DNA from: DATLNM01 sp035536775
GTDB taxonomy: Bacteria > Actinomycetota > CADDZG01 > WHSQ01
DNA: 64,000 bases
Assembly (NCBI GenBank): GCA_035536775.1
Contig: DATLNM010000017.1
Location: 11,686 to 75,685 of the forward strand
Direction of reading: 5' to 3'
Below, piece by piece: positions 24,382 through 33,574 of this stretch (position 1 is its first letter; each line of letters opens with the position of its first letter). A program made the position numbers and the translations under genes. Under the pieces are notes generated by a model. That model was not told the origin of the DNA. It did not search any database and saw nothing but the letters and a program-made list of their open reading frames with translations.

Positions 24382-25236
24382 ATGGCGACGGCGGGTCGGC
24401 TACAACGGAGCTTCGGGGTCCCCGGCCGCGTCGCGACGCGGAGCATGGACGGACTCGTCAACATCGGGCGCCAGGTCTCGTTCATGGCGAAATCTCTGGT
24501 GGATGTCGTTCCCGGGATGCGTCACACGAGTGAGATCAAGCGTCTCATCTCGGAGATCGCCCTCGGCTCAGGCGCGTTGTTGCTGGGTGCCGGAACTGCG
24601 GGAGTCATCTTCTTCATGGCGTTCTTCACTGGGACCCAGGTAGGGCTCGAGGGATTCAAGGGCCTACAGCTGATCGGTGCAGAAGCATTCACCGGATTCG
24701 TCTCGGCGTTCGCCAACACGCGCGAGATCACGCCCTTGATAGCCGGCGTGACGTTAGCCGCCCAGGTCGGCGCGGGGTTCACGGCCGAGTTGGGCGCGAT
24801 GCGCGTGAACGAAGAGATCGACGCGCTCGAGGTCATGGCGGTCCGGCCGATCCCCTATCTGATCTCGACTCGCATCATCGCGGCGCTGATCGCGATCCTT
24901 CCGCTGTATCTCATCTCGCTGTTCGCGTCCTACTTCGCGACGAAGTGGGTGGTGGTCGACCTGCTCGGACTCTCGGAGGGCACCTACACCCACTACTTCG
25001 GAACCTTCCTGCCGGCCGTGGATGTCGTCTACTCACTCATCAAAGCCGGGGTATTCGCGATAGCGGTCGCTCTCATCCACTGCTATTACGGGTTCAACGC
25101 CAGCGGCGGCCCCGCGGGCGTCGGGATCGCGGTGGGCAAGGCGATCCGGGCCTCGATCGTCACCGTCAACCTGCTCAACCTGATGATGTCGTCGTTCATG
25201 TGGGGCGTGTCCGACACCGTGCGGATAGCCGGCTGA
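24382..25236 (+). CDS. YrbE/MlaE-family permease 2
   Basis: 284 residues, second permease of the Mce transporter. It has an amphipathic N-terminus, then an MlaE domain with TREITPLIAGVTLAAQVGAGFTAELG and the coupling helix MRVNEEIDALEVMAVRP, followed by several membrane helices. Longer N-terminus than its partner, as in YrbE-B proteins of actinobacterial mce loci. Start at ATG 24382; ribosome site is weak. Followed within a few bases by the first Mce gene. Confidence 0.95.
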   Translation: MATAGRLQRSFGVPGRVATRSMDGLVNIGRQVSFMAKSLVDVVPGMRHTSEIKRLISEIALGSGALLLGAGTAGVIFFMAFFTGTQVGLEGFKGLQLIGAEAFTGFVSAFANTREITPLIAGVTLAAQVGAGFTAELGAMRVNEEIDALEVMAVRPIPYLISTRIIAALIAILPLYLISLFASYFATKWVVVDLLGLSEGTYTHYFGTFLPAVDVVYSLIKAGVFAIAVALIHCYYGFNASGGPAGVGIAVGKAIRASIVTVNLLNLMMSSFMWGVSDTVRIAG

Positions 25237-25306
25237 GGGGGCGACGATCAAGAGGCTGCGCGAAGGACTGATCGGGCTCGTAGCCCTCGGCGTCGCCGGA
25301 GGCGCG

Positions 25307-26407
25307 GTGGTGCTCACCGCGTTGTTCCTGACCGGAAGCGTCCGCGCCGCAACGGTGCCCGTCTACGCCGAGTTCGAGCGCTGCGGTCAAGGCATCCGTG
25401 TAGGAGGAGACGCCAAACTGCGCGGCGTGCTCGTCGGACGGATCGGCGCGCTGCTTCGGTCATCCGATACGCCGTGCCGCATCCGCCTCGACCTCGTCCC
25501 CGAGACGGTCGATCAGATCCCTGCGAACGTCGGTGCCCAGATCCGGGCGAAGACGGTCTTCGGCGAGAAATGGGTCGAGATCCTGTACCCCGAAGCACCG
25601 GTTGATGAGCGCATCGCGGCGAACGACACGATCGACAAGTCCCGCACCATCGACCCGCTCGAGGTCGAGACCATCCTCAATATCGCGTTGCCGTTGCTAG
25701 ACGCGGTCGATCCCGAGGCGCTCTCAGGCGCGCTGAACGCGCTGTCCGGCGGTTTCGTGGGCCATGAGGACGCGATCATCAAGAGCATCGAAGAGGGCAT
25801 CGCGGCACTGCGCCCGATGAACGCCGACAAGGAGCTCTTCGAAGAGGGTCTCGATCAGCTCGAGACCTCGGCGGCGATCCTGGAAGAGATCGACGAAGAC
25901 CTCATCGACTCGCTGCGCGAGCTCGACCGCGTGAACGTCTTTACGGCGGGAAACTCACAGCTCATCGCCGACACCCTCGACACCGCTCCGGAGCTCTTGG
26001 GTGACCTTTCGAAGTTGTTCCAGACCAACCTCATCGACTTCGTGAAACTGGCGAACGAGGGCGCAACGGTGATCAGTCTGGTGGCCGCGCGCGCCGACGA
26101 CGTCGAACGACTCCTGTCCGCTCTTCCCCGTTTCACATCCGGCTGGATCAGGAACCTCAGTGGAGGCTGCCCCGTCAGGCAGATCACGACGGAGCCCGGG
26201 CTCGCGAAGGGCGATCTCGTCCCGGGACGCTGCTGGCGCGTCCACAACATCATCTCGGAGAGCCGCGGACCGTACGCCGAAGGTGAGGAGCCGAAGCCCG
26301 GCGGCTCCGTTGACGCGCTCGACTACCTCTTGATCGGCATCACCGCGCCGACGGCCGCGGAACGCATCTTCTACGCGCACTCACTCGGGACTGGGGCCAG
26401 TCGATGA
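25307..26407 (+). CDS. Mce-family substrate-binding protein, first in the series
   Basis: One N-terminal membrane helix, an MlaD/Mce domain (about 20-110 of the annotated product; VPVYAEFERCGQGIRVGGDAKLRG) and a long helical region that would form the periplasm-spanning tunnel. The first canonical start (GTG 25307) falls inside the membrane helix. The frame continues upstream with IKRLREGLIGLVALGVAGGA after GAGGGGG, so the true start is probably a rare ATC (25247) or ACG (25244) codon, directly after the permease stop. Overlaps the next mce gene by four bases. Six Mce proteins are encoded in a row. Confidence 0.85.
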   Translation: MVLTALFLTGSVRAATVPVYAEFERCGQGIRVGGDAKLRGVLVGRIGALLRSSDTPCRIRLDLVPETVDQIPANVGAQIRAKTVFGEKWVEILYPEAPVDERIAANDTIDKSRTIDPLEVETILNIALPLLDAVDPEALSGALNALSGGFVGHEDAIIKSIEEGIAALRPMNADKELFEEGLDQLETSAAILEEIDEDLIDSLRELDRVNVFTAGNSQLIADTLDTAPELLGDLSKLFQTNLIDFVKLANEGATVISLVAARADDVERLLSALPRFTSGWIRNLSGGCPVRQITTEPGLAKGDLVPGRCWRVHNIISESRGPYAEGEEPKPGGSVDALDYLLIGITAPTAAERIFYAHSLGTGASR

Positions 26408-27378
26408 GGAGCTCCGGGGTCAAGCTCACGACGTTCACGATCTTCACGATCTTCGTCACGTTCTGGCTCGCGTCGATCATCGGCGGGCTGTCGCTGTTCA
26501 AGGACACGTACTCCGTGAACGCGGTGTTCTCCGACGCGACCGGTGTGCTGAAGGGTGACCCCGTCAAGGTCGCGGGCGTCGAGGTTGGGCGCGTGACTCA
26601 CTTCGAGGTCGAGGACGGCGCCGCGGTGTTGACTCTCGAGATCCGAAAGGAGGTCGAGCTCCCGTCCAATGTCGAGGCAGACATCAGGTACCGGAACCTG
26701 CTCGGACAGCGCATCGTCAATCTGCTCGAGCCAGAGGACCCAGAGCGCGGCCAGCTCGCCGACGGGGACACGATCGAGCTCGACAACACGAAGGCAGCCC
26801 TCGACCTCGCGATCGTCTTCAACAACCTCCGGCCCTTGATCCAAAGCACGAATCCCGAAGACATCAACACCGTGGCCCGTGCCGTCCTCGAAGTGTTCAA
26901 AGGACGGGAGAAGGACCTCGCTGGGATCCTCGGCAACGTCGGGCGCCTCGCCAAGACCCTCTCGGCGCGTGACGATCGCCTCGCGCGCCTCGTCGTCAAC
27001 CTCAGGGGCGTTACGGATGTGCTGAACGATCAGTCTTCGAACATCGGGACATCCCTCGACCGTTTCTCGACATTCCTGGAATCACTGAACGAGGTGACGC
27101 CGGTGATCGAGGATGTGATCGCTCAGCTCGACGACGCGTCCCAACGCTTCGGCGGGATCCTCAAGCGCAACCGCACCAATCTCGATGACGAGATCAGAGA
27201 CCTCAACATCTTGCTGGGGATCGTTGACGACAACCTCGGTCCGCTCGACAGGATCGCGCGCAATCTGAAAGAGGTCTTGCTCGGGACCGCGCGCTCCCAG
27301 TCGTACGGGAAATGGTGGAACCTCTACGTCGTCAACCTCTGCCCCGAAGCCATCCCCACGGGATGTGGCGGGCTATGA
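26404..27378 (+). CDS. Mce-family protein, second
   Basis: 324 residues. An N-terminal membrane helix (about 10-31), the MlaD/Mce domain (about 38-118; YSVNAVFSDATGVLKGDPVKVAGVEVGRV) and a helical region with repeated coiled-coil-like stretches to about 300, ending with a small Cys-containing tail. Extracytoplasmic, membrane-anchored subunit of the lipid-transfer tunnel. ATGA overlap with the first Mce gene; 10-bp gap to the next. Confidence 0.93.
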   Translation: MRSSGVKLTTFTIFTIFVTFWLASIIGGLSLFKDTYSVNAVFSDATGVLKGDPVKVAGVEVGRVTHFEVEDGAAVLTLEIRKEVELPSNVEADIRYRNLLGQRIVNLLEPEDPERGQLADGDTIELDNTKAALDLAIVFNNLRPLIQSTNPEDINTVARAVLEVFKGREKDLAGILGNVGRLAKTLSARDDRLARLVVNLRGVTDVLNDQSSNIGTSLDRFSTFLESLNEVTPVIEDVIAQLDDASQRFGGILKRNRTNLDDEIRDLNILLGIVDDNLGPLDRIARNLKEVLLGTARSQSYGKWWNLYVVNLCPEAIPTGCGGL

Positions 27379-27388
27379 GGGAACAAGC

Positions 27389-28369
27389 ATGAGCATCAGG
27401 AACTTCCGCGAACGGAATCCTGTCTTGATCGGAATCATCTCGATCGCGACCATCACGATCCTGACGACGCTGTCGTTCTCGATCGACAAGCTCCCCGCGA
27501 TCAAGAAGGCGTACGACATCCAGGCCGAGTTCGCGGACGCAGCCGGACTTCAGGTCGAGAACCAGGTCCGCGTCGCGGGGATCAAGGTCGGATCGATCTC
27601 GAAGGTCGAGCTCGCCGGCGATCGCGTTCTCGTGACGATGGAGATCGAGAACCACGTGGAGCTTCCGGACGCGACATCGGCCGAGATAAAGCTCGCGACC
27701 CTGCTGGGTACGAAGTACGTCGCGCTCGAGGCCGCCGGCGGTGATCCCCTGCTCGAGGAAGGGGACGTGATCCCGCTCGCGCGCACGAAAGTGCCCTACG
27801 AGATCTATCAAGCCGCCAACCAAGGAACGGCGATCGTCGAGGAGATCGACGGCGATGCTCTGAATGCTCTCCTCGTCGAGCTCACCAAGCTAACGAAAGA
27901 GGCACAAGGCGAGGTGGGGATCGCACTCGAGGGCTTGAATGAGCTCGGCGCCGGGCTGAACGACAAAGAGGACGATCTCAATGCTCTCCTCGTAGGCGCC
28001 GACGACCTCACTGAATTCCTGTCGGACGAGGGCGACGACATCATCCGCTTGATCGACGCGTCCAACGACATCCTGGGCACGCTCGCCGCCAAGCGTGAGG
28101 AGATCCAGTCGCTGCTCGAGTCCACCAAGTTCATGGCAGGCGAGCTTGGAAACCTCGTCAAAGACCACCGCAGCGAGCTCGACTCGATCTTCCTCAAGCT
28201 GCACCGGGCACTGCTGGTGCTCGATCGCAACATCGAACATATCGACGTCGCCCTCGAGTACGCGGGACGCTCGTCGCGCTACTTCGGGAGCATCCTTCAG
28301 CAGGGGCCGTGGGCCGACATCTTCACCTGCGTAACCGTGGTCACCGCAGGATGCGAGCAGGACGAATGA
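27389..28369 (+). CDS. Mce-family protein, third
   Basis: 326 residues starting MSIRNFRERNPVLIGIISI, with a membrane helix about 11-30. Mce domain about 38-118 (YDIQAEFADAAGLQVENQVRVAGIKVG); helical region rich in LNALLVELTKL- and NDKEDDLNALL-type heptads; short C-terminal segment with two Cys. The ATG at 27389 follows GAGGGA; an upstream in-frame start would overlap the spacer without a ribosome site. The stop overlaps the next gene (ATGA). Confidence 0.93.
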   Translation: MSIRNFRERNPVLIGIISIATITILTTLSFSIDKLPAIKKAYDIQAEFADAAGLQVENQVRVAGIKVGSISKVELAGDRVLVTMEIENHVELPDATSAEIKLATLLGTKYVALEAAGGDPLLEEGDVIPLARTKVPYEIYQAANQGTAIVEEIDGDALNALLVELTKLTKEAQGEVGIALEGLNELGAGLNDKEDDLNALLVGADDLTEFLSDEGDDIIRLIDASNDILGTLAAKREEIQSLLESTKFMAGELGNLVKDHRSELDSIFLKLHRALLVLDRNIEHIDVALEYAGRSSRYFGSILQQGPWADIFTCVTVVTAGCEQDE

Positions 28370-29790
28370 CCATGACGCGATTCATCAAACCCCTCACATA
28401 CGCACTCGTCGTCCTTCTCATCGGGGGCGGGGTCTCGCTCATGACGACGTCGGGGAAAGGCTCGGGGACGTACGAGGTCACCGCCTACTTCACGAAGGCG
28501 ATCGGGCTCTTCAAGGACTCCGACGTCGATGTTCTCGGCGTACCCGTCGGCAAGGTGAAGTCGATCGAGCCCGCGGGGACCAAGGTCAAGGTCGTCATGG
28601 AGATCTCCGACGAGCACAGGATCCCCGACAACGCGTTCGCTCAGATCGTCCCGATCTCGGTCATCTCCGACCGCTACATCCAGCTCGCCCCGCCGTATCA
28701 GTCGGGCGATTACCTCCAAGACGGCGACGTCCTCGACGTCGATCGCACGCAGATCCCCGCCGAGCTCGACGACGTCTTCAAGCAACTGAAAAAGCTGCTC
28801 GACGCGATCGAGCCGGGCCGCCCCGGCGAGCCGGGAGCGCTGGGGGACCTCATCGTGCAGCTCAACCGCACACTCAAAGCGCGCGGCGACGACCTCCAGG
28901 GCACGATCACCAACACGGCGCAGCTCACGGAGAACCTCGCCGACGCCCAAGAGTTCATCTCGGGGCTGCTGGTGAATCTCGAAGACCTCTTCGGAACCCT
29001 CGCGACGCGCGCCGACTCGATCGGGACACTCAACAAGAACTTCGCGATCGTCATGGCCACGCTCGCCGAGAGCCGCTCCGAGCTAGAGGGGACTCTCGCG
29101 AACCTCGCTATGACGACCGAAGAGGTTGGCGACCTCATCAAAGACAACAGACATCGGTTGGGGCGTGACCTCGAGATCGCCGCCCGCTTGACGTCGGTCA
29201 TCCTCAAGAATCGCGAGTCCGTCGAGCAATCGCTGGCGTGGCTGCCCGTCGTAGCGATCGGATTGACGAACGCCAACCACCCCGAGCCCATCCAGGCGAC
29301 CGACGTGCGCGACAACGCGTTCGGCAAGTTCGAGTGTGAGACGTTCGCCGCGCTTCCCGAACCCATCCGGGACATCATCATGGATCTGTGCATCCAGCAG
29401 ACCGGTGAACCGCCACCCGCGCCCCAGGAGCAGAAGCTCGACTGCGACCGCGGCGTCCGCAAGGTAAGGCGGCAGATTCAGAGACTCGAGGGTGTCGCTC
29501 TCCCCCGCCCCGTGCAGAACGAGATCCTTCGGCCCATGAAGGCACAGCTGCGTAAGCTCGCCAAGAAGTGCCGGGACCTGGGTGAGGAGCTGGGCGCGCC
29601 GGGAGATTTCCTGGACCGGATCCTCGACGACGTCGGAGGACTTCCCGAGCTCGACGATCCACTTGATGACGACGGTCTCACCGGGAACGCGGCCGGGCCC
29701 ACGGGAGCTACGGGCGAGAACACGAACATCCTCAGCGGCTTCTCGGGATGGATGAGCGGGATGCTCGACTTCATCGGATGGTCGTGGTGA
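28366..29790 (+). CDS. Mce-family protein, fourth
   Basis: About 474 residues. A membrane helix (about 8-25), the Mce domain (about 35-115; YEVTAYFTKAIGLFKDSDVDVLGVPVGKV), helical tunnel region, then a long C-terminal extension (about 320-474) with several Cys, PPPAPQEQ and a low-complexity GPTGATGENT patch. A long, disordered tail is also typical of the fourth Mce protein (MceD) in other actinobacteria. ATG at 28366 or 28372; both give the same membrane helix. Confidence 0.92.
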   Translation: MTMTRFIKPLTYALVVLLIGGGVSLMTTSGKGSGTYEVTAYFTKAIGLFKDSDVDVLGVPVGKVKSIEPAGTKVKVVMEISDEHRIPDNAFAQIVPISVISDRYIQLAPPYQSGDYLQDGDVLDVDRTQIPAELDDVFKQLKKLLDAIEPGRPGEPGALGDLIVQLNRTLKARGDDLQGTITNTAQLTENLADAQEFISGLLVNLEDLFGTLATRADSIGTLNKNFAIVMATLAESRSELEGTLANLAMTTEEVGDLIKDNRHRLGRDLEIAARLTSVILKNRESVEQSLAWLPVVAIGLTNANHPEPIQATDVRDNAFGKFECETFAALPEPIRDIIMDLCIQQTGEPPPAPQEQKLDCDRGVRKVRRQIQRLEGVALPRPVQNEILRPMKAQLRKLAKKCRDLGEELGAPGDFLDRILDDVGGLPELDDPLDDDGLTGNAAGPTGATGENTNILSGFSGWMSGMLDFIGWSW

Positions 29791-30851
29791 TGTCCAGGAC
29801 CAGGGCCCTAGCCCTTGCTGCACTCGTGTGCCTTGCCGGCACGTCGTGCAATGCGCTCGGTCTTCCTAGCAACTGCGGCGGCACCGAGGTCATCGCTAAC
29901 TTCCGCCAGGTAGGCGATCTCGTGGTGGCGGCCAACGTGCAATCGGCCGACGTAGTGGTCGGCACGATCCAGGACATCGAGCTCGACGGATGGCAGGCGC
30001 GCGTAGGGTTGTGCCTCAACGAGGGCGAGGAGATCTCGGCCGACGTCAAGGCCGTCGTGCGCACCACCTCGTTGCTCGGCGAGAAGTTCGTCGACCTCAA
30101 GCCATTGAGTGAAGGCCCGCCGTTCCTCCAAGACGGCGACGTCTTGACGGTCGAGCAAACCGGCAAGGCCACCGAACTCGAAGATGTCTTCGCCCGCCTC
30201 GCATCGATCCTCGGAGCCGGCAACCTCGAGCAGCTGAACCGGTTCACCGCGGCGCAGGCCGAGATCCTCTCCGAGCACACCGACGACCTTCGCCTCATCC
30301 TGAGGGAGCTGCACAAGTTCACCGACACACTCGACGGGCGGCGCGACCAGATCGGCGCGGCGATCGATTCTCTCGACGCGGTCGCACGCACCACGCTGGC
30401 CGACGCCGGGATCCTCGAACAGTTCCTCGAGTCGTTCGCCGGCGCGTCCGGCGTGCTCGCCGACCAGAAGAACGGACTTCAAAGCCTGCTGAGGAGCCTC
30501 GACCGCTTCACGGAGGTCAGCGTGCAGCTCTTGCGTGAGACCCAAGGCGGGTTCGAGACACAGTTCAAGAAGCTCAGGCCCGTCCTGCGGGTGCTCGTCG
30601 AGAATTCGGCGAACGTCCGAGAGTCGATCCAGACGCTCGCGACGTTCGCGGAGTACTGGCCCGAATCGATGCCGGGCGACTATCTCCAGCTCGATGTCTG
30701 CCAGGCCTCGCCGGATATGTACGGGCAAGGCCTCACGTGCCCACAGTCGTTCGGCTCCGGGGGGGCACCGCCGGTGTCGAGCCGTGACGGCAGCGCCGCG
30801 AACGCGGTCGACCTCATCATGAAGCAACCTTTGGGCGGGGGCAGGCGATGA
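29790..30851 (+). CDS. Mce-family protein, fifth (lipoprotein-like, LprK/MceE position)
   Basis: 353 residues. The short hydrophobic N-terminus ends in LAGTSCNALG. The Cys at residue 20 sits where a lipoprotein Cys belongs, but the -3 residue is Gly rather than Leu/Val, so acylation is uncertain. The Mce domain follows (VIANFRQVGDLVVAANVQSADVVVGTI), then helical segments and a Cys-containing end (LDVCQASPD, LTCPQS). In actinobacterial mce operons the fifth protein is the lipoprotein, which supports the call. TGATG overlap with the fourth; ATGA overlap with the sixth. Confidence 0.9.
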   Translation: MSRTRALALAALVCLAGTSCNALGLPSNCGGTEVIANFRQVGDLVVAANVQSADVVVGTIQDIELDGWQARVGLCLNEGEEISADVKAVVRTTSLLGEKFVDLKPLSEGPPFLQDGDVLTVEQTGKATELEDVFARLASILGAGNLEQLNRFTAAQAEILSEHTDDLRLILRELHKFTDTLDGRRDQIGAAIDSLDAVARTTLADAGILEQFLESFAGASGVLADQKNGLQSLLRSLDRFTEVSVQLLRETQGGFETQFKKLRPVLRVLVENSANVRESIQTLATFAEYWPESMPGDYLQLDVCQASPDMYGQGLTCPQSFGSGGAPPVSSRDGSAANAVDLIMKQPLGGGRR

Positions 30852-32065
30852 AGCTCTCGCCCAAGGCCAAGATCAACATCAACCTGGTGGCGTTCGGTCT
30901 CCTCGCGGTGGGACTCATCTACGGAATGGCGACGCAGGTTCTGACCTCGCTGGAGAGCCGCTACTCGGTGTTCGCGACCTTCCCGGATGCTGGCGGTGTC
31001 TTCACCAACCAGGAGGTCACCTACCGCGGGCTGACCGTGGGCCAGGTCGGCGAGATGAAGGTCGTTCCCGAAGGCGTAAGCATCGAACTGCTCATCAACG
31101 ATGAATTCGAGATCCCCGAAGAAGGCATCGAGGCACGCGTCATGTTCAAGAGCGCGGTCGGCGAACAGTTCGTCGACCTTCTCCCTGCATCTGACGACGC
31201 GCCCTTCCTCGAAGACGGAGACGAGATCCCGCTCGCTCAGACCTCGATCCCCGTCAGCACGCAGGAGCTGCTGTCCGCGGTCGAGGCGGTCTTGCGCGGG
31301 GTTCCGCCTCGCGCTCTGGAGGGCGCAGTGGATGCCCTGGGTGAGGGACTGACCGGACGAGGGTCCGACCTCGCACGCATATTTGAATCCGCGGCCGTGC
31401 TCGCCGAGCTCTTCGCCGACGCCGCTCCAGAGATCCACGGCATCCTGACCGAGGGCACCAAGCTGGGCGACGAGTTCATCAAGTCTCGCCGCGACTTCGT
31501 CGAAGCGATCGAGACCCTCGTGACCGTGAGCGCGACCCTCTCGGGGAGCACCGAGGACCTGCGGCGGTTGCTAGAGGGAACGAAGCTCTCCTCGGAGGAG
31601 ATCGACGCGTTGCTCGACGAGTTCCGCCCTGCCCTCGAAGAGGTCATCACCGAGCTCGGAGAGGTCAATGCGCTCCAGGCCGATCACTCGGACGACCTGA
31701 TCCGGCTGTTCGAGAACCTGCCGTTGGCGCTGAATGCGGTGTCGAGCACCTTCGAGCCCGACACCGGGATGATCCGGTTCGGGTTGATCCAGGAGTCGGG
31801 CCGTCATGCTTGCAGTTACGGAACAGACCGGAGGCGTCCAGAGGACCGTGGCAACCGGCCGATCCCAAAGAACGCGTCGTGCGACACCGTCGGCGCACCG
31901 CAGGACGAGGCCCCGGCGTCATCCTCAGACGAACGTCGAGGTCGCAGGGTGAGCCCGACCGTCTTCGACACCTTCGAGTCGGTATCGCAATCGTTCGAGA
32001 ACGCTCCCCTGCCCGGCCGCATGGCCGACTGGTCGTGGACGCTCTTCTACCTGAACGTTATGTAG
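30848..32065 (+). CDS. Mce-family protein, sixth
   Basis: 405 residues. Membrane helix about 12-30, Mce domain about 38-118 (YSVFATFPDAGGVFTNQEVTYRGLTVGQV), helical tunnel region with heptads, and a C-terminal segment with two Cys (HACSYG, NASCDT) and a terminal aromatic stretch. Closes the set of six (MceA-F order). Followed 34-70 bp later by the Mce-associated gene. Confidence 0.93.
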   Translation: MKLSPKAKININLVAFGLLAVGLIYGMATQVLTSLESRYSVFATFPDAGGVFTNQEVTYRGLTVGQVGEMKVVPEGVSIELLINDEFEIPEEGIEARVMFKSAVGEQFVDLLPASDDAPFLEDGDEIPLAQTSIPVSTQELLSAVEAVLRGVPPRALEGAVDALGEGLTGRGSDLARIFESAAVLAELFADAAPEIHGILTEGTKLGDEFIKSRRDFVEAIETLVTVSATLSGSTEDLRRLLEGTKLSSEEIDALLDEFRPALEEVITELGEVNALQADHSDDLIRLFENLPLALNAVSSTFEPDTGMIRFGLIQESGRHACSYGTDRRRPEDRGNRPIPKNASCDTVGAPQDEAPASSSDERRGRRVSPTVFDTFESVSQSFENAPLPGRMADWSWTLFYLNVM

Positions 32066-32098
32066 CGAGGCAGGGCGAGGCCTGCGGCATCGCCCTCC

Positions 32099-33172
32099 GT
32101 GCCCGAAAAAGAGAACGAACGTAAGGTAGCCACCATGGAATCGACTGGGAGTACCCCCGCCGAAGAGGACGACGCTTCGGCCGACGATCTCGGCCCCGAG
32201 GGGGCGCCGATCGCCGGCGACGCGGCGGATGAGGCTGTGCCCGAGGGTGTCGAAGATCTGCTCGTTGACTTCGAGGACGAGGATGATGGGTCCCCCGACC
32301 GAACCGTGACCCTGAACGACCCCGCCGCGGAGTCCCGCGCCGACCCCGTGCTGGGTGTGGACTACGAGGAAGTTATCGAGGACCCCGTCGTGGATGCGCC
32401 GGCCCCCGCGGACCACGAGGTCGACTTCGAGGAGCCTGCGTTCGAGATCTACGAGGAGGCCTCGCTCGAAGAGGAGGCGCTCGAGGAATTCCCCCGCAGC
32501 TCGGTGGTGTCGGGCGAGAGACGCCCGACACAGAGAGGCGATCGGCCTGTTGCGGCGCGCCCGGCCAAGGCAGGCTCCTCGGCGCGTTCCCCGTCTTCCT
32601 CCTGGGATCGCCCACCCCCCGCGCGTCGCGGGTCCCCCGAGCGCCAGCGCAGCTCGAAACTCGTCCCCGCACTGTCGATCGCCCTTATGTTCACTCTGGC
32701 GCTCGCGGCCGTGCTCGGAGCGAAGACGCTCGTCGAGACCGACGCGTCGAGCAGCGAGGTCGCCGATTTCATGAAGGAGCAGACGCCGCGGGTGGCACGT
32801 TCCGCGACCGAAGTGGCGACGCTTCTGATGAATTACGACTCGACGAACCTCGAAGAGGTGAGCGCGGACCTCCTCAGTCGGTCCACAGGCAACTTCCGCG
32901 AGGACTACGAGGACGTGTTGTCGGGAGGGCTAAGCGACGCGCTGAAGGAAGCATCGGCTTCATCGCGCGGCCAGATCCTCGAAGGACCCGACATCTTCTT
33001 CAGGGAGCCATCTGAAGCGATCGCGATCATCAGGCTGAGTCAGACGACACAGTCGACCGAGAACCCCGAGGGCCAAAGCTTCATCTACGTGATGAAGATC
33101 ACTATGCTCGAAACCAAGGAAGGCGGCTGGAAAGCAGACCGCATAGAGATCCTGAGCCAGGAGCGCGCTTAG
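32099..33172 (+). CDS. Mce-associated membrane protein with an acidic N-terminal tail
   Basis: 357 residues from the GTG at 32099, or 345 from an ATG at 32135; neither has a strong ribosome site. Residues about 1-150 are highly acidic and low-complexity (E, D, P, A), then a basic Pro/Arg/Ser stretch, one membrane helix (about 196-218; ALSIALMFTLALAAVLGAK) and an external domain of about 140 residues that looks like the NTF2-like part of Mce-associated (Mas) proteins. Such proteins stabilise Mce complexes in mycobacteria. Position after six mce genes supports this; sequence match is by architecture. Confidence 0.8.
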   Translation: MPEKENERKVATMESTGSTPAEEDDASADDLGPEGAPIAGDAADEAVPEGVEDLLVDFEDEDDGSPDRTVTLNDPAAESRADPVLGVDYEEVIEDPVVDAPAPADHEVDFEEPAFEIYEEASLEEEALEEFPRSSVVSGERRPTQRGDRPVAARPAKAGSSARSPSSSWDRPPPARRGSPERQRSSKLVPALSIALMFTLALAAVLGAKTLVETDASSSEVADFMKEQTPRVARSATEVATLLMNYDSTNLEEVSADLLSRSTGNFREDYEDVLSGGLSDALKEASASSRGQILEGPDIFFREPSEAIAIIRLSQTTQSTENPEGQSFIYVMKITMLETKEGGWKADRIEILSQERA

Positions 33173-33459
33173 TTGATCGACTGCTCGATCTCGCCGGCAA
33201 AGTCGAAATCGAGCGCTGTGAGCCCACCCTCGGAGTGCGTCGTCAGGAGTAGCCTGACTTTGTTCCAGCGGATGTCGATGTCCGGATGGTGGTCGTAGCG
33301 GTCTGCGAGCTTCGCGAGGTCGTTAACGAACTTGATCGCGGTCGTGAAGTCGTCGAACTCGAAAACCTTCTCGATCCCGTCCCCTTCACGCTCCCAGTCA
33401 CCCAGCTCGTCGAGGCGTTGTTCGATCTCCTCTTCGTCCAGAAGGTCGGCCACACTCAC
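33169..33459 (-). CDS. Pterin-4-alpha-carbinolamine dehydratase-like protein
   Basis: 96 residues. The family motif DHHPDIDIRWNKVRLLLTTH, with the catalytic His pair, is clear. Catalyses 4a-hydroxytetrahydrobiopterin dehydration in phenylalanine hydroxylase recycling; in bacteria without that pathway it may act on other pterins, for example molybdopterin-related ones. Annotated from GTG 33459; a second GTG at 33453 is better spaced from AAGGGG and would give MADLLDEEE. It converges with the Mce-associated gene, stops overlapping by 4 bp. Confidence 0.92.
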   Translation of the reverse strand: MSVADLLDEEEIEQRLDELGDWEREGDGIEKVFEFDDFTTAIKFVNDLAKLADRYDHHPDIDIRWNKVRLLLTTHSEGGLTALDFDFAGEIEQSIN

Positions 33460-33528
33460 CCCTTTTCACATGACGCTCTAGCCCGGATTCTGCCTTCGCG
33501 GCGCACCATACCGCGCGCACAACCTCCC

Positions 33529-33534
33529 TATACT
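33529..33534 (+). promoter_or_regulatory. Candidate -10 box for the LLM oxidoreductase
   Basis: TATACT, a strong -10 match, about 40 bp before the ATG; the intervening leader holds AAGGAAGG as ribosome site. No clear -35. Confidence 0.5.
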
Positions 33535-33574
33535 CGCCCTGCTTGCTGAGCCAAATAAGGAAGGCCAGGCTGTC

